DNA from: Corticibacter populi
GTDB lineage: Bacteria; Pseudomonadota; Gammaproteobacteria; Burkholderiales; Burkholderiaceae_C
Direction of reading: 5' to 3'
NCBI RefSeq assembly: GCF_004217315.1
Contig: NZ_SGWR01000001.1
Coordinates: 1-64,000, forward strand
DNA length: 64,000 nucleotides
The notes under the pieces are model-generated. The model had not been told where the DNA came from and ran no database searches. It saw only the letters and a list, made by a program, of their open reading frames with translations. Below, in pieces: positions 1 through 8,294 of the stretch. The position numbers and the translations under genes are program-made. The stretch's first letter is position 1. Every line of letters starts with the position of its first letter.

Positions 1-587
1 AAGACGATTTCCTCGCCGTGCTTCCACTCCTTGAGCACGAAGGGGCCGCTGCCGATGGGCTTCTCGCCGATTTCCTTGAGGTCGCGGTCCAGCGAAGCCG
101 CCGAATTGATGCCGAAGGCCGGGCTGGAGAGCAGATCGGCCAGCCAGGGCTGTGGCACCGTGGTGTGGAACTCGACCGTGCGCGCGTCGATGACCTTGGC
201 CTCCTTGAAGAAGGAATCCGGCACGGAGGTGGAAATCTTCAGCCAGAAATCGAAGTTCTTGGCCACGGTGGCGGCATCGAGCCGGGAGCCGTCGGTGAAC
301 ACCACGTCATCGCGCAGCGTGAAGGTCCAGACCGTGCCATCCTGCTTCCAGGCGGTGGCGAGCCAAGGCTGCAGCTGCTGCTTTTCATCCAGGAACACCA
401 GGCTGTCGAGGAGCTGGCGGCGCGGGTATTCGGCCTGCGTCCACCATTGGTAGAAGGTTTTGGGCTCGATCGAATGCAGGTAGACCAGGGTGTCCTTGTC
501 GTCTTGTGTCGTGGCCGTGGCCGGCACGCCGGCCAGCAGTCCGAATGCGGCCAGGCCATATGCCATCCATTTTGCTGGAAACGCCAT
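1..587 (-). CDS. ABC transporter substrate-binding protein, peptide (SBP_bac_5) family, 3' end outside window
   Basis: The reverse frame is open from an ATG at 587 to the window edge, giving about 195 N-terminal residues. A hydrophobic signal segment (GLAAFGLLAGVPATA) comes first, then typical family-5 solute-binding features: a statement of where the sites lie (TLVYLHSIEPKTFY), a WTFTLRDDVVFTDGS block and a GSGPFVLKEW block. The family delivers peptides, nickel or other small solutes to an ABC permease from the periplasm; the substrate cannot be told from this fragment. A GAGGT Shine-Dalgarno lies 8 bases before the ATG. A strong hairpin with a T-run ends only about 27 bases upstream of the start. 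The C-terminal two thirds and the cognate permeases lie outside the window. Confidence 0.85.
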   Translation of the reverse strand, partial: MAFPAKWMAYGLAAFGLLAGVPATATTQDDKDTLVYLHSIEPKTFYQWWTQAEYPRRQLLDSLVFLDEKQQLQPWLATAWKQDGTVWTFTLRDDVVFTDGSRLDAATVAKNFDFWLKISTSVPDSFFKEAKVIDARTVEFHTTVPQPWLADLLSSPAFGINSAASLDRDLKEIGEKPIGSGPFVLKEWKHGEEIV

Positions 588-613
588 TGATGATTACCTC
601 GTGGATTGTTGGG

Positions 614-652
614 CAAAAAAAGACTGCACGCGAATGGATATTTCGTGCAGTC
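614..652 (-). terminator. Rho-independent hairpin after the copD operon, or leader attenuator of the downstream gene
   Basis: A perfect 9-bp stem (GACTGCACG at 622-630 paired with CGTGCAGTC at 644-652) is followed on the minus strand by seven T residues (614-620). It has the form of an intrinsic terminator read right to left. It lies about 270 bases past the copD stop and only 27 bases before the next start codon, so it could end the copD transcript or attenuate a transcript that starts in the AT-rich stretch at about 660-890. That stretch contains no gene that I can support. Confidence 0.7.
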
Positions 653-894
653 GGTGATCGGCCTGTCATGGATGGATCAAACCCATTCCGGTATCCCGAT
701 TGACAGGGATCAAAATCTATCAATGAAAATGGCAGTCGATTAAGAATATTTGCTTGTATTGTTATTCGCAGCAGGCATGTACTGCGGTAACCCATTCATA
801 TGGAAAGTATTTTGTGATGCGTGGTTGATTCGATATTCCAGATGGTGATTTATTCATAAGAAAAATGGATGCCGGTTGCAGCTGGATCGGGTGG

Positions 895-924
895 CCCGCG
901 AAAAGATCGCGAACAGGTTCTCAG
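895..924 (-). repeat. Stop-codon repeat, copy 1
   Basis: A 30-bp sequence, CCCGCGAAAAGAYCGYGARC followed by AGGTTCTCAG on the plus strand, supplies the TGA stop of copD. It matches the copy at 50009-50038 at all but three positions. Shorter versions of its right half overlap two other stop codons in the window. Confidence 0.6.
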
Positions 925-2870
925 TGCCGGTGGCCGGCCGCGGCGCGGCCGGGCTGGGGCGTGCTGGCGATGACTTCCAGCTCGCGCCGCCAGTCCGTCG
1001 CCGAGGGCGGCGCGTCTTCCGGCACGATCTGCAGGCGCAGCCAGCCATCGGGGTCGATCAGGAAACCCGTGCCGGCCAATTGCCCAAGGGGGCGCCCGCC
1101 GGCGATGGCCAGCGCCTGCCAGGCATCCGGTCCGTGGGCCGTGCAGTCCACCGCCGGGTTTTCGCCAATGCTTGGCAGCCGTCCGACCCGCACCGTCACG
1201 ACTGCCATGTCGTCGACGGCCGCAGGCAACCAGCCGCTGGCCGGCGCAGCAGCGGACCCCGGGTCCGCCAGCAGATAGACGAAGTGGCCGCGCAGCTGCG
1301 TCAGGCTGCGTTCCGGGCGGTGCGGGCAGTCGATGGCCAGCGCAGGGGGAGGCACGGCATAAGGCCAGCGCTGCGTGCCTTGCACGATGTGGCCCGAGAC
1401 CCGTGCGCGGAAGTAGTCGATCAGCTGCCAGCGCTGGCGCGCATCCAGCGTGGCGATGGTGCCGTGCGCAAAGGGGCTGTGGCCAATGCGGTCGAACACC
1501 CGCGTGAGCCAGTCGAACAGGTCGCCGTCGCTGCGTTGCCAGATGTTGTAGACGCTGAGGTCGGCCGGGTTGTCCTCGCTGCGGGCGCAGGCTTCGGTGC
1601 AGTGGCGTTGCAGCAGTTCCTCGCCGCGGACGATGGCGGCGGCGGTGTAGCCCGTCTCCGAACGGTAGAAACTGCCCGGATGCGCGGGCAGCACGAAGTG
1701 CCGCAGATTGGGCGCCGGCAGCCAGAGCAGCAGCAGGGCGGCCAGCAGCGGGCCCGCCACGCGCGTGCGTCGCCACAGCAGGCTGGCCAGGCCGAGCAGG
1801 AGCACCCCCGCCAGCACGAGGCCGCGCCACACCTCGGTGCGGATCCAGGGCTTCTCCCAGGCGCGCGGATCGGGCTGCCAGGGCAGTGGCCATTGCGGCT
1901 GCAGGTGCAGCGCGGGGGGCTGCGAGGCCAGCAGCACGGCCAGCAGCAGCACCGGCAGGCCGGCCACCGTTTCCCAGCCGATGCTGCGGCGCAGTGCGCT
2001 GGCGCCGGTGTGCGGCAGGCGCGGCGTCAGCACCAGCCGGTGGAAGGCGGCAAAGGCCAGCAGCAGGGCGAAGCCCAGGATCTTGAGCAGTGCCAGCTGC
2101 CCGTAGCGGGTCCCGAGCCAGCCGCCGAGCTGGGTGAGCGGGTTGCCGATCAGGCGTTCGGATTGCCACCAGGCGGTCAGCGCCAGCGTGGCAACGGCGA
2201 GCAGTCCCAGCCAGGAAAAGCGCGTGACGGCCAGACGCGCGGCGGAAGGGCTGGCCAGGCGCAGCCACTGCCGCAGCGGCAGCAGGCCACCCAGCCAGGC
2301 CCCGGCGGCCAGCACGTGCAGCGCCACCAGCCAGGCCAGCGCGCGGTCTTCCAGCGCGGCGGCATGCCCCAGCCGGGCCTGCAGCGCGACGGCAGTGGCG
2401 GCCAGCAGTGCAGCCGGCAGCAGGCGCTGCTGGCTCAGCGTGCTTTGCTGGCTGTCCGAACCTTGAGGCCAGCTACTCACTGCCAGCCATACGGCGGCGA
2501 GCGACAGGCCCGTGCGACCCAGCAGGGCCTGGCCGAACTGCGTCTCTGATGCCACCAACCAGAGCGCCGGCAGGCCGGCCTGCTCGGTCATGGTCATGGC
2601 CTGGGCGGGCAGCCAGACCAGCACCGCCAGCAGTTGGAGACACAGCGCGACCAGCAGGAGGCGCCGCGTCCACTGGCCGAATGCGGTATGGACGAAGCCG
2701 GCCGAGGCGCTGGCGCTATCGGTGGTACCGGTGGTATCGGGGAGTTGCCAGGGCCTGGCGATCCACAGCGCAAACAGCAGGGCACCGAAGATCTGCAGCG
2801 AGGCGATCAGGTCGAGGCCGCGCCCGAGCAGCAGGAGCGGCGGCGCCAGGTCGGAAAAGCTCCAGGGCAT
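921..2870 (-). CDS. copD: CopD-family copper transport membrane protein with degenerate cytochrome c-like C-terminus
   Basis: This is a 649-residue polytopic protein. Residues 1 to about 390 carry around ten hydrophobic helices, including the CopD pattern (LLGRTGLSLAAVWL, HVLAAGAWLGGLLPL, LLKILGFALLLAFAAFHRL). CopD proteins move copper across the inner membrane, usually together with periplasmic CopC. The C-terminal part looks like a c-type cytochrome region (GEELLQRHC ... DLFDWLTRVF ... RQRWQLIDYFRAR), but the expected CxxCH is replaced by CTEACA, so heme attachment is unlikely. A last domain resembles the SCO/thioredoxin tail of related fusions, without a CxxxC. The start at 2870 was chosen because upstream codons are Arg/Pro-rich frame noise and the first helix follows at once. 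It lies 67 bases after copC. Function is inferred from family. Confidence 0.85.
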   Translation of the reverse strand: MPWSFSDLAPPLLLLGRGLDLIASLQIFGALLFALWIARPWQLPDTTGTTDSASASAGFVHTAFGQWTRRLLLVALCLQLLAVLVWLPAQAMTMTEQAGLPALWLVASETQFGQALLGRTGLSLAAVWLAVSSWPQGSDSQQSTLSQQRLLPAALLAATAVALQARLGHAAALEDRALAWLVALHVLAAGAWLGGLLPLRQWLRLASPSAARLAVTRFSWLGLLAVATLALTAWWQSERLIGNPLTQLGGWLGTRYGQLALLKILGFALLLAFAAFHRLVLTPRLPHTGASALRRSIGWETVAGLPVLLLAVLLASQPPALHLQPQWPLPWQPDPRAWEKPWIRTEVWRGLVLAGVLLLGLASLLWRRTRVAGPLLAALLLLWLPAPNLRHFVLPAHPGSFYRSETGYTAAAIVRGEELLQRHCTEACARSEDNPADLSVYNIWQRSDGDLFDWLTRVFDRIGHSPFAHGTIATLDARQRWQLIDYFRARVSGHIVQGTQRWPYAVPPPALAIDCPHRPERSLTQLRGHFVYLLADPGSAAAPASGWLPAAVDDMAVVTVRVGRLPSIGENPAVDCTAHGPDAWQALAIAGGRPLGQLAGTGFLIDPDGWLRLQIVPEDAPPSATDWRRELEVIASTPQPGRAAAGHRH

Positions 2871-2937
2871 GAAACGGTGTGCGCCGGCTGTGGCGTGCCT
2901 TGGCGGCAAGGCCGGCCACGGCGGCTCGCGGCAGGGT

Positions 2938-3303
2938 TCAGGGCGTGACGGTGAAGCGGTACTGGCCCTTGGTGCGGTGGGTGTCCACCGAGGTGATGGC
3001 CCACTCCACCGTGTAGGCGCCGGCCGGCAGGGGCTGCCGCAGGCCGATGCTGAGGATGCGGGTGTCGTCGCTGGAGACCTGCGGCTGGCCGTCGTCCACC
3101 GCCTCGCCGGCGGCATTCTTCACGCTCAGCGCGGCCAGCGCGGGTTCGAGCCGTTCGGTGAAATGGATCTGTACGCGCTCGGGCGCCTGGGCGATGCTGC
3201 CATCGACCGGCGGCTGCGCCGATTCCAGGTGGGCGTGGGCCCACAGCGATGCCGAGCCGAGCAGTGCGGCCAGTGCGATGGCCGCGCGATGCGTTCCTAC
3301 CAT
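2938..3303 (-). CDS. copC: CopC-family periplasmic copper-binding protein
   Basis: The 121-residue product has a signal peptide ending near SLWAHA and a mature N-terminus HLESAQPPVDGS, so His would be residue 1. The second conserved block SVDTHRTKG supplies the Asp and His that, with His1, form the Cu(II) site of CopC proteins. There is no Met-rich Cu(I) motif, so it looks like a Cu(II)-only type. Its ATG overlaps the stop of the upstream permease gene by 7 bases (ATGGTAGG), which implies translational coupling with the ABC transporter. copD follows. Periplasmic location is expected. Confidence 0.92.
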   Translation of the reverse strand: MVGTHRAAIALAALLGSASLWAHAHLESAQPPVDGSIAQAPERVQIHFTERLEPALAALSVKNAAGEAVDDGQPQVSSDDTRILSIGLRQPLPAGAYTVEWAITSVDTHRTKGQYRFTVTP

Positions 3304-4328
3304 TGAATATCCCCTTTGCGGCCAACCACCAGCTTGTTGCGCAGCTTGAAGAGCGCGGTGGTCAGCAGTGAAAAAAGCAGTGCCATCAGGAAAAGACCGG
3401 CGATGAGGTGGCCGTAGGCACCCCAGCTTTGCGACCAGTCGAGGAAGTAGCCCAGACCGGACTTGACGCCGACCATCTCGGCGACGACCAGCACCGAGAG
3501 CGCGCTGCCCAGGCCCATGAAGAGGCCCACGAACACATGCGGCAGGGCGGCCGGCACGGCCACGCGCAGCAACAGGAACCACTGCGAGGACCCCTGGGTG
3601 CGCGCCACGTCGTAGTACTCGGAGGGCACGCTCTCGACGCCGGACCAGGTCAGCACCGCCACCGAGAACCAGGTGGCCAGCGCCACCAGGAACACCCCGG
3701 CGGTGAAGCTGCTGGGAAAGGCGAACAGCGCCACCGGGATCAGCGCCGTCGCTGGCACCGGGCCGATGTAGCGCAGCACCGGGCGCGTCCAGTAGCCGAC
3801 CTTGCGCGACCAGCCGGTCGCCAGGCCCGTCAGGAATCCGGCCGCGGCGCCCAGGCCCACCCCGGTCGCCAGCAGGATCAGCGAGGAACGGATTCCGTCG
3901 AGCAGCCGCGCATATTCCTTGAAGTACACCTCGACGATGGCCTGGGGACCGGGCACGTAGGGTTGCTTCCAGTAGCCGGTCTTGCTCGAAGCCACCTGCC
4001 AGATGGTCAGCAGCACCGCCAGGCCCGCCAGGCGGGGGCCATTGCGCTCGAACCAGCGGCCCGCGGCACCCAGGCGGCCGCGCAGCGGTATGGCCGCCAG
4101 CAGCAGCGCACCGATCAGCACCTGCACGGCGGCGAGGTCGGCGGTGAGGCTGCTGCCGGGCTGCCCGGGCAGGTCCGGCCAGGCGTAGGTGACGAGCCCG
4201 GCCAGCAGCCAGGCCAGCCCGGCCACGCCCAGGCGCAGCAACTGCCGGACGGGCGCTGCCACGTGGTTGGCGCTGGCGGTTGTGATGCCGACGCTCTCCG
4301 GCGTGTGGCTCAGGGCAGTCTGGGTCAT
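3297..4328 (-). CDS. ABC transporter permease, nitrate/sulfonate/taurine (SsuC/TauC) type, copy 1
   Basis: This 343-residue inner-membrane protein has an N-terminal extension with two or three extra helices (residues about 30-110) before the usual six-helix permease core. The core includes the coupling-loop signature EYYDVARTQGSSQWFLLLRVAVPAALP in part (residues around 230-255), which contacts the ATPase. It is paralogous to the permease at 6298-7326; both end in the same pattern of a helix, a basic stretch and a terminal Trp. It sits 25 bases after the binding-protein gene, and its stop overlaps the start of copC. Two permeases suggest a heterodimeric channel. The substrate is unknown. Confidence 0.9.
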   Translation of the reverse strand: MTQTALSHTPESVGITTASANHVAAPVRQLLRLGVAGLAWLLAGLVTYAWPDLPGQPGSSLTADLAAVQVLIGALLLAAIPLRGRLGAAGRWFERNGPRLAGLAVLLTIWQVASSKTGYWKQPYVPGPQAIVEVYFKEYARLLDGIRSSLILLATGVGLGAAAGFLTGLATGWSRKVGYWTRPVLRYIGPVPATALIPVALFAFPSSFTAGVFLVALATWFSVAVLTWSGVESVPSEYYDVARTQGSSQWFLLLRVAVPAALPHVFVGLFMGLGSALSVLVVAEMVGVKSGLGYFLDWSQSWGAYGHLIAGLFLMALLFSLLTTALFKLRNKLVVGRKGDIQW

Positions 4329-4353
4329 GAAGCGCTCCCGGCTCGGGTCTGCA

Positions 4354-5388
4354 TCAGCTCAGCACGTCCACCGAGACCTTGCGCGCCAGCGCATCGACGT
4401 CGGTGCGTCGGCGCAGGATGCCCACTTCCTGCAGGTCCTTGCCATAGGCCGAGAGGTGCTGGACCAGGCGGTCGCCGGCCGGGTAGTGCACGTCGTGTGT
4501 GTGCGAGCGGATGATCTCGGCGAGGATGGGGCGCTCGATCGGCGAGTACTGCGTGAAGATCTCGGCAGCCTCGTCCGGGTTCTCGCTGACCCACTGGGCC
4601 GATTCGAGCAGCGCGCGGGTGAAGGCGGCGGCATCGCCCCGGCGGTTCTGCACGAACTCCTCGCGAACGCCGATGGCGCAGCAGGCCAGCTGCTGGTGCT
4701 CGCCGAAGTGCAGGCCGCCGATTTCGGCGAATTCGTCCTTGTGCTGGCGGAAGGTCACGTAGATGGCCGGATCGACGCCCGAGACCGCCTGCACCTCACC
4801 CTTGGAGAGCGCCTCGCCCAGCAGGTCGTTGGGGAAGACCTTCCACTCCACCTCGTTCTGCGGGTTGATGCCGACCTTCTGCAGCTCCACGCTGAGGAAT
4901 TGCTTGGCCGGGTTGTCGATGCTGGGCACGCCGATCGACTTGCCCTTGAGCGTGGCGTAGTCCACCTCCTGCGCACCGTTCTTGGCCAGCACGCGGATGC
5001 AGCCGCCATGCACCGTGCCGGTGAACTTGACGGCCACGCCTTGTTCCAGCGGCTTGAGGTATTGCAGGATGAAGTTGACGTAAGTGTCCACCTTGCCGGC
5101 CGCCACCGCCTCCACGCCCTGGGCAAAGCCCGAGCCGAAGTTGACGAACTCGACGTTGGCGCCGTGCTTCTCGAAGAAGCCCTTGGCCTGCGCCACCGGC
5201 TGCGAGATCAGGCAGATGCCCGAGCCGTTCCAGCCGACCTTGATGACCTCGCCGGTGGGCTGCTGCGCGCGAGAGAGGCTGGGCAGGCCCACGCCGATGA
5301 GCGGCGCGCCCACGGCCAGCGCGGCGGCGCCGCGCAGCAGCCTGCGGCGGGAGGGATCGATGGTGCGGTGATGGAGGGAATGGGTCAT
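4354..5388 (-). CDS. ABC transporter substrate-binding protein, NrtA/SsuA/TauA-like, Tat signal
   Basis: The 344-residue protein starts MTHSLHHRTIDPSRRRLLRG, a twin-arginine signal, and cleaves near SLSRAQQ. The body is a periplasmic binding protein of the nitrate/taurine class: VIKVGWNGSGICLISQPVAQ, then AQAKGFFEKHGANVEFV, and later ATLKGKSIGVPSIDNPAKQF. These proteins capture oxoanions, sulfonates, riboflavin- or thiamine-precursor-like compounds. Export through Tat can indicate folding or cofactor/metal loading in the cytoplasm. The alternative upstream Met (5472) would add a Pro/His-rich tail that breaks the signal peptide, so the start at 5388 is preferred. It lies between the ATPase and permease 1 genes. 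Confidence 0.9.
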   Translation of the reverse strand: MTHSLHHRTIDPSRRRLLRGAAALAVGAPLIGVGLPSLSRAQQPTGEVIKVGWNGSGICLISQPVAQAKGFFEKHGANVEFVNFGSGFAQGVEAVAAGKVDTYVNFILQYLKPLEQGVAVKFTGTVHGGCIRVLAKNGAQEVDYATLKGKSIGVPSIDNPAKQFLSVELQKVGINPQNEVEWKVFPNDLLGEALSKGEVQAVSGVDPAIYVTFRQHKDEFAEIGGLHFGEHQQLACCAIGVREEFVQNRRGDAAAFTRALLESAQWVSENPDEAAEIFTQYSPIERPILAEIIRSHTHDVHYPAGDRLVQHLSAYGKDLQEVGILRRRTDVDALARKVSVDVLS

Positions 5389-5458
5389 GGCATGCCTTTC
5401 AGTCTTGCAGCGAGTGACGGGTTGGATAGGGGGCGGACATGGAGGGGAAGGGTGGGGC

Positions 5459-6304
5459 CTACCAGCTGGCATCCAGCCCCAGCAGCGCCAGGCTCTCGCG
5501 CCGCAGTTCGGCCAGGCGCGGATCGCCGCGGTGGCGCGGGTAGGGCAGATCCACCTGGAAATCGGCCTTCACGGCGGCCGGGCGCGGACTGAATACCACC
5601 ACGCGGGTGGCCATGAACAAGGCTTCCTCCACGTCGTGCGTGACCAGGATCGCGGTGAAGCCCTTGGCGCGCCAGAGCGAGACGATCTCCGCCTGCATGC
5701 GCAGGCGCGTGAGCGAATCGAGCTTGCCCAGCGGCTCGTCGAGCAGCAGGATGGACGGGTCATTGACCAGTGCGCGCGCCAGCGAGACGCGTTGCGCCAT
5801 GCCGCCCGAGAGCTGGTGCGGATAGGCCTTGCCGAACTGGGTCAGGCCCACCAGGTCGATGGCCTGGTCAACCCGCTCGCGCTGTTGCCGCAGGGTGCCC
5901 TGTGCCTCCGGGCCCAGCGCCACATTGCGCCAGACGGTGCGCCAGGGAAACAGCGTCGGGTCCTGGAACACCACCACGCGCGACGGATCCGGCCCGGTGA
6001 TGGGGCGGCCGTTCTCGCCGAGTGCACCTGCGCTGGGTGGCTCCAGGCCCGCGATCAGCCGCAGCAGCGTGGACTTGCCGCAACCCGATGGCCCCAGCAG
6101 CGCGACGAACTCGCCCGGCTGGACATCCAGGCTGACCTGGTCGAGCACCGGCAGCACCGCGCCGTCGAGGTCGAAGGCGTGACTGACCTGCTCGATGGCC
6201 AGCGATGCCCCGGCGCCCGTTGCCTGAGGCCGGGCGTCTTCCCCGCCGTATGCCCCTGCCCCGATGTCCGGCGCCAGCTCGGGCTTGCGTGCCAGTCCTA
6301 CCAT
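5459..6304 (-). CDS. ABC transporter ATP-binding protein, nitrate/sulfonate type
   Basis: The 281-residue cytoplasmic ATPase has a Walker A GPSGCGKST (71-79), a Q-loop FQDPTLFPW, a signature LSGGM (165-169), a Walker B ILLLDEP (185-191) and a switch His in LVTHDVEEAL. This pattern (PWRTVWRNVALG, VTHDVEEALF) is typical of SsuB/TauB/NrtD. It powers the flanking permeases. The start at 6304 overlaps the stop of the upstream permease by 7 bases (ATGGTAGG), exactly the arrangement seen at the permease 1/copC junction. An in-frame extension further upstream exists but lies inside the permease gene. Confidence 0.93.
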   Translation of the reverse strand: MVGLARKPELAPDIGAGAYGGEDARPQATGAGASLAIEQVSHAFDLDGAVLPVLDQVSLDVQPGEFVALLGPSGCGKSTLLRLIAGLEPPSAGALGENGRPITGPDPSRVVVFQDPTLFPWRTVWRNVALGPEAQGTLRQQRERVDQAIDLVGLTQFGKAYPHQLSGGMAQRVSLARALVNDPSILLLDEPLGKLDSLTRLRMQAEIVSLWRAKGFTAILVTHDVEEALFMATRVVVFSPRPAAVKADFQVDLPYPRHRGDPRLAELRRESLALLGLDASW

Positions 6305-7326
6305 TTGACCAATCCTTTCTGCCAGGACAGCCAGTGGTCCCGGATCTTGAACAACAGCGTGATGGAGCCCGAGCACACCAGCGCCAGCACCAGAATCGTG
6401 GTCCAGACATTGGCGTAGGCCGCCCAGCCCTGCGACCATTGGATGTAGAACGCCATGCCTGCCTTGACGCCGATCAGCTCGGCCACCATCAATGCCGAGA
6501 AGGCCGCGCCCAGGGCCATGAAAAGCCCGACGAAGACATTGGGCAGTGCCGCTGGAATGGCCACCTTGGTGATCAGGCCCCAGTTGCCCAGCCCCTGCGT
6601 GCGGGCGACGTCGTAGAGCGCCTGGTCAACGTTGGCCACGCCCGACCAGGTCAGGATCGCCACCGGAAAACCCGCCGCCAGCGCGATCAGGAAGATGCTG
6701 GCGCTCCAGCTCGTCGGAAACGCCAGGAAGACGATGGGCAGCAGGGCCGTGGCCGGCAGCGGGCCGATGAAGCGCAGCACCGGATGCACCCAATAGCCGA
6801 TGTGGGTGGACCAGCCGATCGCCACCCCCAGCACGAAGCCGGCCAGCGCGCCCAGCGCGAAGCCGACCGTCACCAGCTGCAGCGAGGCCCAGAGGTGTTT
6901 GAGCAGTTCATCCCATTCCCACACCAGCACCTCCAGCAGCGCCTGCGGCGGCGGGAAGAAGGGCTGCGGCAGCCAGCCCAGCTTGGCCGCCGTCAGTTGC
7001 CAGACGGTGAGAAACAGACCCGAGACGATCAGCCACGGGGCGCGTCGCGCCAGAAACTGCCCGAGGCGCGGCAGCCACGGCGAGAGCAGGGCGCCGAGCA
7101 CCAGCAGCGCGGCCAGCACACCGGTGCCGATCACCCATGTACCGGTCTCGCTCCAGTCGCCCACGTCCTCGAAGGCGGCGGCGCTGATGGATGCCAGCGC
7201 CCATGCCGCACCGGCAGCCAGGCTGGGCAGGGCAATCTGTCGCCAGCGCCCGATGGGCGCGGCATGCGCGCTTGCGGGCAGCAAGCCGCCCGGGCCGGCT
7301 GGATGGGAGGCAAGTGTCGAGGCCAT
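6298..7326 (-). CDS. ABC transporter permease, SsuC/TauC type, copy 2; first gene of the operon
   Basis: The product is 342 residues: a variable N-terminal region with extra helices and then the six-helix permease core with the coupling loop ALYDVARTQGLGNWGLITKV. Clear similarity to the permease at 3297-4328 (for example ELIGVKAGMAF versus EMVGVKSGLGY) shows an old duplication with both copies kept. As the first gene it is preceded by a 550-base region without a supported gene, where the promoter must lie. Order in the operon: permease, ATPase, binding protein, permease, copC, copD. Confidence 0.9.
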   Translation of the reverse strand: MASTLASHPAGPGGLLPASAHAAPIGRWRQIALPSLAAGAAWALASISAAAFEDVGDWSETGTWVIGTGVLAALLVLGALLSPWLPRLGQFLARRAPWLIVSGLFLTVWQLTAAKLGWLPQPFFPPPQALLEVLVWEWDELLKHLWASLQLVTVGFALGALAGFVLGVAIGWSTHIGYWVHPVLRFIGPLPATALLPIVFLAFPTSWSASIFLIALAAGFPVAILTWSGVANVDQALYDVARTQGLGNWGLITKVAIPAALPNVFVGLFMALGAAFSALMVAELIGVKAGMAFYIQWSQGWAAYANVWTTILVLALVCSGSITLLFKIRDHWLSWQKGLVKW

Positions 7327-7883
7327 GGGAGTGACAGGGACTTTGGTGGCAGAACTGGGGTTGAAACAGGGCCTGTTGCGTGAAGCCGCGCACAGAAACG
7401 AAGCCGGATGATGCTGCAGAATCCTGATTCTGTAAGCGAATACTTTGAAATATGCAAATGAGGTTTCAGTGGAATGGCCGGGGATTCATTGGTGATGTGA
7501 TATTTGAATATGATGAAAAGTTTTTAGGAAAATTGAATATATATTGAATGGTGAGTCATATCAGTTGGTTGCATGCATGTCCGGGATGGCCTGGGAAAAG
7601 GGAGTTTCGGATTGGCTGGACGCAGGCACCGGCTTTTGGGGGGTGAAATGGAACATGCGTCCATATAAAAGTTTGAAATGAGTTGATGCAGGGCGCCATG
7701 GTTGTGGCGCCTGGTATTGGTTGCGAGAGAAACCTCTGAATCGAGGGGGGCGATGAAATCGATGAAATCGATGGAGTCGACAGGGTCCGGCGGTTTCCCT
7801 CGGTCTTGGCGGACGGCAGGGAAAGGGCGCAATGGAGCCTGCGGCGCGGCGCAGGCTCCGGACCTTGGCGGATGGCGCGCCGA
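7327..7883. other. Gene-poor AT-richer region upstream of the ABC-copCD operon
   Basis: No ORF here has credible coding features. Bases 7430-7560 are unusually AT-rich for this window and could hold the promoter of the operon read leftwards. A short tandem repeat (GATGAAATC twice, then GATGGAGTC) lies at about 7752-7779. The right end borders gene fragments, so the region is probably decayed sequence. Confidence 0.5.
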
Positions 7884-7988
7884 TCAGGCTGTGGTCGGCG
7901 CCTGCGTCAGGTCGGTCAGCAGGTCATCGATGTGTTCGATGTCGATGGACAGGCGCACCGTTTCCTCCTTGACGCCAAAGATCGGCAC
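7884..7988 (-). pseudogene. 3' remnant of a Cys/Met-metabolism PLP enzyme (MetY/MegL-like)
   Basis: The last 34 codons of this frame read GVKEETVRLSIDIEHIDDLL then TDLTQA, which is the characteristic C-terminus of the cystathionine/homocysteine lyase and O-acetylhomoserine sulfhydrylase family. Nothing upstream in this frame (from 7989 rightwards) resembles the rest of the roughly 400-residue enzyme. It is therefore only a tail fragment. It abuts, tail to tail and with a few bases of overlap, the monooxygenase fragment on the plus strand. Recognition is by motif memory only. Confidence 0.6.
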
Positions 7989-8170
7989 GCCAGAGCAGGT
8001 GGCCGATGACATCGAGCATTGGTTCAAGGCCCCAGCGCGGCCGATGGCTTCAAGCGGATGCCCGGCGTGCTGTCCGAGGGCCTGCAGGCGTTCGTCGATG
8101 AGACTGTGCCCATCCTGCGGCGGCGGGGCCTGTTTGGAGGGGCCTGTTTCGCACCGAGCATGAGGGCAGT
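7981..8170 (+). pseudogene. 3' remnant of an FMN-dependent NtaA/SnaA/DszA-type monooxygenase, frameshifted
   Basis: Bases from 7981 encode IGTPEQVADDIEHWFK. After a frame change near 8028 they encode AADGFKRMPGVLSEGLQAFV, then DETVPILRRRGLF. Joined, these match the C-terminus of the two-component flavin monooxygenase family (GTPEQVAD... AADGF... P.LP.GL..FVD.VVP.L..RGLF). The first about 350 residues are absent. The single-base shift plus the missing N-terminus make it a pseudogene. Such enzymes desulfonate or oxidise amino-polycarboxylates and often sit beside SsuABC-type transporters such as the one to the left. Confidence 0.65.
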
Positions 8171-8294
8171 GCCGTACGCCACCGCGTGGGTCTGGCCCGG
8201 CCGGGCCAGGCACTGCGCGCGGCGGTGTGATTGAATGGCGGGTGCATGCCGATGTCCCATCCATTCATTCCAGGCAGCGCTCGCCCAGGCAGGC

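Noticed and set aside
7751-7780. GATGAAATC tandem repeat as a possible CRISPR or iteron
   Set aside because: There are only two perfect 9-base units and one degenerate unit, with no spacers or further copies.
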